Origin: PWQG01 sp040882255
Lineage (GTDB): Bacteria > Pseudomonadota > Gammaproteobacteria > Pseudomonadales > Pseudohongiellaceae
Length of the DNA stretch: 64,000 nucleotides
Direction: 5' to 3'
Assembly: GCA_040882255.1 (NCBI GenBank)
Contig: JBBEBP010000005.1
Coordinates: 62,001 to 126,000, forward strand
A program made the position numbers and the translations under genes. Of the stretch, positions 58,588 to 64,000 are shown one piece after another. The notes under the pieces were generated by a model. The model was not told where the DNA came from. It worked only from the letters and a program-made list of their open reading frames with translations, and searched no databases. The number at the start of each line of letters is the position of its first letter. Position 1 is the stretch's first letter.

Positions 58588-59487
58588 CTACGTGCCGAGT
58601 ACCACCCCGGCGAAGAGGATGAGGCCCACCCAGTGGTTACTGAGGAACGCCTCGAAGCACCCCGACACGTCACGATCCCGGATCAGCCACTGCTGGTACC
58701 CCAGCGCCATTCCGGCCAGGACCAGGCTCAGGTAGTAGAACGCCCCCAACTGGAACTGCAGACCCGCCAGTAACAGCGCCCCCAGAAACATCATCTGCAG
58801 CACGCCGACCATCGCCTTGTCCGCGTCACCAAACAGGATGGCCGTGGATTTGACGCCAATTTTCAGGTCGTACTCGCGGTCCACCATGGCGTATTCGGTG
58901 TCGTAGGCCACGGTCCACAGGCAGTTGGCCACATAGAGCAGCCAGGCTGCGGGCGGGATCTCGCCGGCCTGGGCAGTGAAGGCCATCAGGATGGCCCAGG
59001 AAAAGGCCATGCCCAACACCACCTGGGGCAGATGGGTGTGGCGTTTCATGAACGGGTAAATGGCAGCCAGTGCGACGGCGCCGAAGGCCATGTAGAAAGT
59101 CAGGCGGTTGGTGAAAAGGAGCAGAAAGGCGCCAATCGCGGTCAGAACCAGAAAGCATTGCAGGGCTTCATTGCGACTGACGCGGCCGGTGACGATGGGG
59201 CGGTTCTCGGTGCGCAGCACATCGCCGTCCACGTTGGCGTCGGCGAAGTCATTGATGCAACAGCCGGCAGCGCGCATGACGATGGTGCCCAGGATGAAGA
59301 TCACTACCAGTGACAGATCCGGTCTTCCGTTGCCGGCAATCCACAAGGCACCCAACGCAGGCCACAGAAGAACAAAAATGCCGATCGGGCGGTTCAGCCT
59401 GGTCAGGTGGATGAAGTCGGGCAGGCGTGGCCAGTGTGATTCCAGTCTGCCAATCAGAGGCGCGAGCAGTGCGGCTATACGGTTCAT
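58588..59487 (-). CDS. ubiA: 4-hydroxybenzoate octaprenyltransferase
   Basis: Membrane prenyltransferase of ubiquinone synthesis. The 299 residues have about eight membrane helices and both Asp-rich motifs, NDFADANVDGD (about 80) and DTEYAMVDREYD (about 200), plus LTRLNRPIGIFVLLWP. No chorismate lyase gene (ubiC) is adjacent; its absence here says nothing of the genome. Confidence 0.95.
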   Translation of the reverse strand: MNRIAALLAPLIGRLESHWPRLPDFIHLTRLNRPIGIFVLLWPALGALWIAGNGRPDLSLVVIFILGTIVMRAAGCCINDFADANVDGDVLRTENRPIVTGRVSRNEALQCFLVLTAIGAFLLLFTNRLTFYMAFGAVALAAIYPFMKRHTHLPQVVLGMAFSWAILMAFTAQAGEIPPAAWLLYVANCLWTVAYDTEYAMVDREYDLKIGVKSTAILFGDADKAMVGVLQMMFLGALLLAGLQFQLGAFYYLSLVLAGMALGYQQWLIRDRDVSGCFEAFLSNHWVGLILFAGVVLGT

Positions 59488-59638
59488 GGGTGGTTCTGTC
59501 CTGTGATGTTCTTCACAACGTCACACTTTATCCGTTCGGTTCGTGATGGTCCATCCGCCCTGTGGCGGCACGACCCGGGCAGACACGGTATCATGATCAA
59601 GATGCATAAATCGTTTATCCATGCGTAAGGAGGAAGAC

Positions 59639-59911
59639 ATGACAAAAACAGAGCTGACGGAAGCCATCGCGGCGAGCACCGGGCTGTCGAAGACGCAGGC
59701 GGGCGATGTGCTCAATAGCATCCTGGACCAGACCACGGTGGCGCTCAGCAAGGGCGATCGGGTGGCATTGCCGGGCCTGGGGAGTTTTTCGCTATCAGAT
59801 CGCGCGGCGCGCACTGGCCGCAATCCGCAGACGGGTGAGGAGATGAGAATACCGGCGAGCAAGGCGGTGCGTTTTAGCCCGGCAGCGGCCCTGAAAAAAG
59901 CGGTCAACTGA
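59639..59911 (+). CDS. HU-family DNA-binding protein
   Basis: Nucleoid protein of 90 residues: MTKTELTEAIAASTGLS, PGLGSFSL, then the beta-arm RTGRNPQTGEEMRIPAS and FSPAAALKKAV. These are HU rather than IHF features. ATG 59639 has AGGAGG 6 bases upstream. It diverges from ubiA. Confidence 0.95.
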   Translation: MTKTELTEAIAASTGLSKTQAGDVLNSILDQTTVALSKGDRVALPGLGSFSLSDRAARTGRNPQTGEEMRIPASKAVRFSPAAALKKAVN

Positions 59912-59937
59912 CTCCCGGCGCTGCCGATGAGTCTTCT

Positions 59938-59982
59938 GGAGCGGTCAGCCTGACTGGAAACTTTCCTTTATTGACCCGCTCC
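59938..59982. terminator. Imperfect inverted repeat between HU gene and recG
   Basis: GGAGCGGTCA and TGACCCGCTCC pair with one bulge around a loop that contains GGAAACTTTCC. It lies between convergent genes and might serve both, but it lacks a clean T-run. Confidence 0.3.
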
Positions 59983-60001
59983 GCCCTGAAAATCCTGGTC
60001 T

Positions 60002-62104
60002 TCAGACATTGCCATACAGCTCCCTTTCACCGAGCCACCGCTGTATGAGGGGGGTCACGTGTTCAGGATACTCTTTCAGCAACCGGTCCGCGACGGGGAG
60101 AGTCAGGGACAGTAGCGCTTGGTCGCGCTGCAGGTCGGCGACCCGGAAGTCCATCAGGCCGGTCTGCCGGGTGCCCAGGACCTGCCCCGGTCCCCGCAGA
60201 CGCAGATCCTGTTCGGCGATATGGAAGCCGTCATTGCTGTCCCGCATGATCATCAGCCGCTCCCGTCCTGCACGCGACAAAGGGGTCTGGTACAACAGAA
60301 GGCAGTGACTGGCCCGGCTGCCCCGCCCGACGCGGCCGCGGAGCTGGTGCAACTGTGCCAGGCCCAACCGCTCGGGATTCTCTATGATCATTACGCTGGC
60401 GTTGGGAACATCCACCCCGACCTCGATCACCGTGGTCGCAACCAGTAACTGGAACGCGCCCTGCTTGAAGTGATCCATCACCGAGGTCTTGTCGGCCGCC
60501 TTCATCCGACCGTGCACCAGGCCGATACGCAGCTCCGGGAGTTGTTCGGCAAGCAGCGCCGCCGTGGCTTCGGCTGCCTGGCACTGCAGTGCTTCGGATT
60601 CCTCGATCAGTGTACATACCCAGTAGACCTGGCTGCCGTTTCGGCAGGCCTCGCGGATGCGTTCGATCACCTGGTCGCGACGATCACTGGAAATCACCAC
60701 CGTGTTCACCGGCGTGCGGCCCGGCGGCAGTTCGTCGATGACGCTGACTTCAAGATCGGCGTAGGCGCTCATCGCTAGCGTGCGTGGAATGGGTGTGGCG
60801 GTCATGACCAGCTGGTGGGGCAGTGTCTTGCTACTGCCGTCCGGCCCGGCGCCTTTTTCCCGCAGGGCCAGGCGTTGATGCACGCCGAAACGGTGCTGCT
60901 CGTCGATGATGACCAGGCCCAGGCGATGGAAGTGAACTTCATCCTGGAACAGGGCGTGGGTCCCCACCACCACACGGGCCGTGCCGCTGCTGATCAGAGC
61001 CAGTTGTTCGTCACGCCGCCGGCCTTTCACCCGCCCGCTCAGCCAGCCGACGTGGATGCCCAACGGTGCCAGCCATTCGGAAAAAGTGATGAAATGCTGC
61101 TCGGCCAGCAGCTCGGTGGGGGCCATGATCACGGCCTGGTGATCGTTCTCCGCTGCCTGCAGCGCCGCCAGAGCCGCTACCACCGTCTTGCCTGAGCCGA
61201 CATCACCCTGCAGCAGCCGCAGGCCGGGAACCGGCTCGGAAAGGTCCGTGCTGATATCCCGCAGCACGCGTTGCTGGGCACCGGTCAAGGGGAAGGGCAG
61301 ACTGTTCAGCAGCTGGCGTGTCAGTGTTCCGGTGGCGGGCAGTGCCGGCGCCGAAAACTGCCGCGCCTGCTCACGAATGCGGCGCATGCTGAGCCGGTGC
61401 GCCAGCAGCTCTTCGAAGGCCAGACGTTGCTGGCTGGGATGTTCACCCAATTCCAGTAATTCAATACGGGCATCAACCGGCGGACGGTGGACATACTGCA
61501 CGGCCTCGGCCAGGGAAACCGGCAGGCCCGGCGGACGAAACAACTCCGGTAACCACTCCTGTAGCGTGTTGCCGCTGTCCAGCCGCTCCAGGGCCTGTTC
61601 CATCAGGGCGCGCAGCCGCGTCTGTTGCAATCCTTCGGTGGCCGGATAGATGGGAGTCAGATGGTCCTCGACCGGTGGTTGCTCGGCGGTATCCCGGTAC
61701 TCCGGGTGGTAGATTTCGGGGCCCGTCTTGCCGGGGCGTACCTCGCCATAACAGCGCAAGCGGGTACCGGGCTGCAGGCGTTTACGCTGGGCGGCGGAGA
61801 AGTAGTAGAAACGCAGGCCGATCATGCCGGAGTCGTCGCGCAGCCGGCACAGCAGGCTGCGCCGCCGGCCGAATTCCACCTCCGCGCTAAGCAGTTCGCC
61901 TTCTACCATAACGTCCTGGCCCGGACGCACGCGGCCGATGGGAGTGATGCGCGTGCGGTCCTGATAGCGCAGGGGCAGGTGGAACAACAGATCCTGTACC
62001 GAGGCGATGCCCAGTTTTGCCAGGCGGTCGCGCAGACCCGGTCCGACCCCCTTCAGTGAGCTGACCGGTTGATCGGCCAGACCCGGTCCCGGCGTCCGGC
62101 TCAC
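60002..62104 (-). CDS. recG: ATP-dependent DNA helicase RecG
   Basis: Fork-reversal and branch-migration helicase, 700 residues. It has an N-terminal wedge/OB domain (about 1-200) and helicase motifs LLQGDVGSGKTVVA, APTELLAEQH, IIDEQHRFGV, TATPIPRTLAM, VATTVIEVGVDVPNA and QLRGRVGRG. The start is GTG 62104, which overlaps the ridA stop by 4 bases (GTGA), implying coupling. Confidence 0.97.
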   Translation of the reverse strand: MSRTPGPGLADQPVSSLKGVGPGLRDRLAKLGIASVQDLLFHLPLRYQDRTRITPIGRVRPGQDVMVEGELLSAEVEFGRRRSLLCRLRDDSGMIGLRFYYFSAAQRKRLQPGTRLRCYGEVRPGKTGPEIYHPEYRDTAEQPPVEDHLTPIYPATEGLQQTRLRALMEQALERLDSGNTLQEWLPELFRPPGLPVSLAEAVQYVHRPPVDARIELLELGEHPSQQRLAFEELLAHRLSMRRIREQARQFSAPALPATGTLTRQLLNSLPFPLTGAQQRVLRDISTDLSEPVPGLRLLQGDVGSGKTVVAALAALQAAENDHQAVIMAPTELLAEQHFITFSEWLAPLGIHVGWLSGRVKGRRRDEQLALISSGTARVVVGTHALFQDEVHFHRLGLVIIDEQHRFGVHQRLALREKGAGPDGSSKTLPHQLVMTATPIPRTLAMSAYADLEVSVIDELPPGRTPVNTVVISSDRRDQVIERIREACRNGSQVYWVCTLIEESEALQCQAAEATAALLAEQLPELRIGLVHGRMKAADKTSVMDHFKQGAFQLLVATTVIEVGVDVPNASVMIIENPERLGLAQLHQLRGRVGRGSRASHCLLLYQTPLSRAGRERLMIMRDSNDGFHIAEQDLRLRGPGQVLGTRQTGLMDFRVADLQRDQALLSLTLPVADRLLKEYPEHVTPLIQRWLGERELYGNV

Positions 62105-62487
62105 AACACCATGATCGCGTCGATTTCCACGGCCGCGCCTTTCGGAAGGGCGGCGACCTGGACAGTGGCCCGTGCCGGATAGGGTGGATTGAAGCGCTGC
62201 GCCATGATGTCATTGACTGTGGCGAAATCGTTCAGATCAGTCAGATAGATGGTGATCCGGGCCAGTGCATCCAGGTCGCCTCCGGCTGCATCGGCGACGG
62301 CCTGAAGGTTGTCCAGTACCTGCTTTATCTGGATCTCTATGCCTCCGGATACCAGTGTCATGGTTGTGGGGTCCAGCGGGATCTGGCCGGACAGATACAC
62401 GGTATTGCCGGCACGTACGGCCTGCGAATAAGGGCCGATCGCTTCCGGCGCCCGTGATGTGGAAATGATGTCCCTGTGATAGCCCAT
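62101..62487 (-). CDS. ridA: Reactive intermediate/imine deaminase RidA
   Basis: Hydrolyses enamine/imine intermediates such as 2-aminoacrylate. The 128 residues include APEAIGPYSQAV, YLSGQIPLDP and PARATVQVAALPKGA with the key Arg. It sits between spoT and recG, with 1-base and 4-base overlaps. Confidence 0.96.
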   Translation of the reverse strand: MGYHRDIISTSRAPEAIGPYSQAVRAGNTVYLSGQIPLDPTTMTLVSGGIEIQIKQVLDNLQAVADAAGGDLDALARITIYLTDLNDFATVNDIMAQRFNPPYPARATVQVAALPKGAAVEIDAIMVL

Positions 62488-64000
62488 CAGTCGGGTAGCC
62501 CTCCCTGTTGCCGGCGGTGGCGATCATTCATCAGTGATTCCGGTGCGATGTGGCTGCGGATCGGCTTGACGACCTTGCGACTCTTGACCCGTGTGACCTT
62601 CTCCACCGGCTTGATCAGGCGGACGTACCGCATCACCCGGGCCAGGTGGACACGGTTGCGGACGTTGAGCTGCAGATTGACGATGCTGAGGCGCGAATCG
62701 CGCTCCACCGTGCTGATCTTCTCGATGTTGGCCTCGGCCCGGGTGATGGTGTTGGCCAGCGTGGCGATAATGCCCCGCTCGTTTTCCAGTTCCACCCGGA
62801 TCTCGACGGCGAACTCACCATCCACGTTCGGATCCCAGCGCACCGAAACGCATTTCTCCGGGTTGTGGCGGATTTCGGCGATGTTGTTGCAGCCATCGGT
62901 GTGGATCACCATGCCCCGGCCTGAACTGATGTGGCCGACAATCGGATCGCCGGGAATCGGATGGCAGCAGCGCGCATAGCTGATGACCATGCCTTCGGAG
63001 CCACGGATGGCCAGTGAGCTCTGTTTGACTTCCTTGCCGCTGCGCGGCGTTTCGTCTTCCTCGTGTACCAGATCCGGCAACAGCTGGCGGGCCACCCGGA
63101 ACGCCATGCGGTTGCCCAGGCCGATATCCTCCAGCACTGTGTTAAAGGCCTCGGCCCGCATTTCTCCCAGCGCCGCCTGGACCTGCTCCGCAGTCACCTT
63201 GTCCAGATGGGTGCCGTAACCGGACAGCACCTTGTTTAGCAGGCGCTTGCCCAACGCTACCGATTCGGAGTGGCGTTGGTTCTTCAGGTAGTGGCGGATA
63301 TTGCTGCGGGCCTTGCCGGTCACCGCGAAGCTTAACCAGGCCGGGTTCGGTTGGGCGCCGGGCGAGGTGATAATTTCCACTGTCTGGCCACTGTCCAGTG
63401 GCTCGCTGAGTGGCGCCAGCCGGCGGCTGATTCGGCAGGCCACGCAGGAGTTGCCGACATCGGTGTGCACGGCGTAGGCGAAGTCCACGGCAGTCGAACC
63501 GGCCGGCAGTTCCATGATGCGGCCCTTGGGCGTGAACACGTAGATCTCGTCCGGGAACAGATCGATCTTTACGTTCTCGATGAATTCCAGCGAATTGCCG
63601 GCGTTCTGTTGCAGTTCCAGCAGGCCGTTGACCCACTGGCGCGCGCGCAGATGGGTATTGCTGGGCCGGTCGTCGGCTGATTTGTAGAGCCAGTGTGCGG
63701 CGATGCCGTTGTTGGCCATCGCCTCCATCTCCTCGGTGCGGATCTGGATCTCGATGGGCACACCGTGCATGCCGAACAGGGAGGTGTGCAGGGACTGATA
63801 GCCATTGGCCTTGGGGATGGCAATGTAGTCCTTGAAACGTCCGGGCACTGGCTTGAACAGATTGTGCACCGCGCCCAGCACCCGGTAGCAGGTGTCGACC
63901 GAATCGACGACGATCCGGAAGGCATAGACGTCCATGATCTCGGAGAATGACTTGCGCTTGGTGCGCATTTTCTCGTAGATACTGTAGAGGTGCTTCTCGC
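62487..64000 (-). CDS. spoT: Bifunctional (p)ppGpp synthase/hydrolase SpoT (partial, N-terminus off the right edge)
   Basis: Controls the stringent-response alarmone. About 504 C-terminal residues are visible; the frame continues through EKHLYSIYEKM at the edge. They cover the synthetase domain (FSEIMDVYAFRI, GRFKDYIAIPKANGYQSLHT), TGS (VFTPKGRIMELP, DFAYAVHTDVG), the helical/zinc-finger-like region (YARCCHPIPGDPI) and ACT. The RFKD motif is of the SpoT type rather than the ExDD of RelA. The HD hydrolase lies outside the window. Confidence 0.95.
   Translation of the reverse strand, partial: EKHLYSIYEKMRTKRKSFSEIMDVYAFRIVVDSVDTCYRVLGAVHNLFKPVPGRFKDYIAIPKANGYQSLHTSLFGMHGVPIEIQIRTEEMEAMANNGIAAHWLYKSADDRPSNTHLRARQWVNGLLELQQNAGNSLEFIENVKIDLFPDEIYVFTPKGRIMELPAGSTAVDFAYAVHTDVGNSCVACRISRRLAPLSEPLDSGQTVEIITSPGAQPNPAWLSFAVTGKARSNIRHYLKNQRHSESVALGKRLLNKVLSGYGTHLDKVTAEQVQAALGEMRAEAFNTVLEDIGLGNRMAFRVARQLLPDLVHEEDETPRSGKEVKQSSLAIRGSEGMVISYARCCHPIPGDPIVGHISSGRGMVIHTDGCNNIAEIRHNPEKCVSVRWDPNVDGEFAVEIRVELENERGIIATLANTITRAEANIEKISTVERDSRLSIVNLQLNVRNRVHLARVMRYVRLIKPVEKVTRVKSRKVVKPIRSHIAPESLMNDRHRRQQGGLPD

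Overview
The window is a GC-rich chromosomal segment from a free-living, aerobic gammaproteobacterium, and it spans the replication-origin region. The taxonomic inference rests on gene order (aroE-hemF-tsaC-dprA-lysM divergent from def-fmt-rsmB-trkA-trkH; gyrB-recF-dnaN-dnaA divergent from rpmH-rnpA-yidD-yidC-mnmE; mnmG-rsmG-parA-parB-atpIBEFHAGDC-glmU-glmS) and on lipid A, heptose and ubiquinone genes. The order is closest to what is known from Pseudomonas- and Chromatiales-like Gammaproteobacteria. The genus cannot be fixed from sequence alone.

Layout. 1-2215: reverse-strand aa3-type cytochrome oxidase genes (ctaD cut by the left edge; coxB carries an extra cytochrome c domain). 2462-4522: oligopeptidase A. 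4523-4863: a spacer with a perfect 30-bp inverted repeat, then a gamma-carbonic-anhydrase-like gene. 5407-10147: reverse aroE, hemF, tsaC, dprA and a LysM protein. 10447-16205: forward def, fmt, rsmB, trkA, trkH. 16206-16395: more copies of the repeat seen at 4.6 kb. 16396-21785: an LpxL-like acyltransferase with no normal start codon, then glyQ, glyS, gmhB, plsC. 21923-23872: a convergent pair of signalling genes (REC-EAL and GAF) wedged between plsC and gyrB. 23956-30274: reverse gyrB, recF, dnaN, dnaA, with two parS sites inside recF. 30281-30677 and 34628-35026: two AT-rich regions with DnaA boxes that flank rpmH-rnpA-yidD-yidC-mnmE. 35027-46556: mnmG-rsmG-parAB and the complete F-type ATP synthase operon, ending in a tandem hairpin terminator. 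46651-49936: glmU and glmS. 49946-57942: a HexR/RpiR regulator, a FemAB-like protein, a DUF938 methyltransferase, yaaA, a small membrane protein, an acyl-CoA thioesterase, uvrD and a glutaryl-CoA-dehydrogenase-like gene. 57943-58587: no gene, but two very long palindromes. 58588-64000: ubiA, HU, recG, ridA, and spoT cut by the right edge.

The genes are mostly housekeeping: respiration and ATP synthesis (ctaD, coxB, atp, ubiA, hemF), replication and segregation (dnaA, dnaN, gyrB, recF, parAB, DnaA boxes, parS), tRNA and rRNA maturation (tsaC, mnmE, mnmG, rsmB, rsmG, rnpA), envelope building (glmU, glmS, gmhB, lpxL-like, plsC, yidC), K+ uptake (trkAH) and stress signalling (spoT, EAL, GAF).

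The most unusual structure is in the ubiA/acyl-CoA-dehydrogenase spacer. Two head-to-head elements of 214 and 210 bp each fold end to end with about 50-bp outer stems. They share an approximately 110-nt core in opposite orientation. Stem positions differ by compensatory changes while bulges and loop segments are conserved, which suggests a structured repeat element under selection for its fold. No CRISPR array, tRNA, rRNA, intact insertion sequence or prophage was seen.
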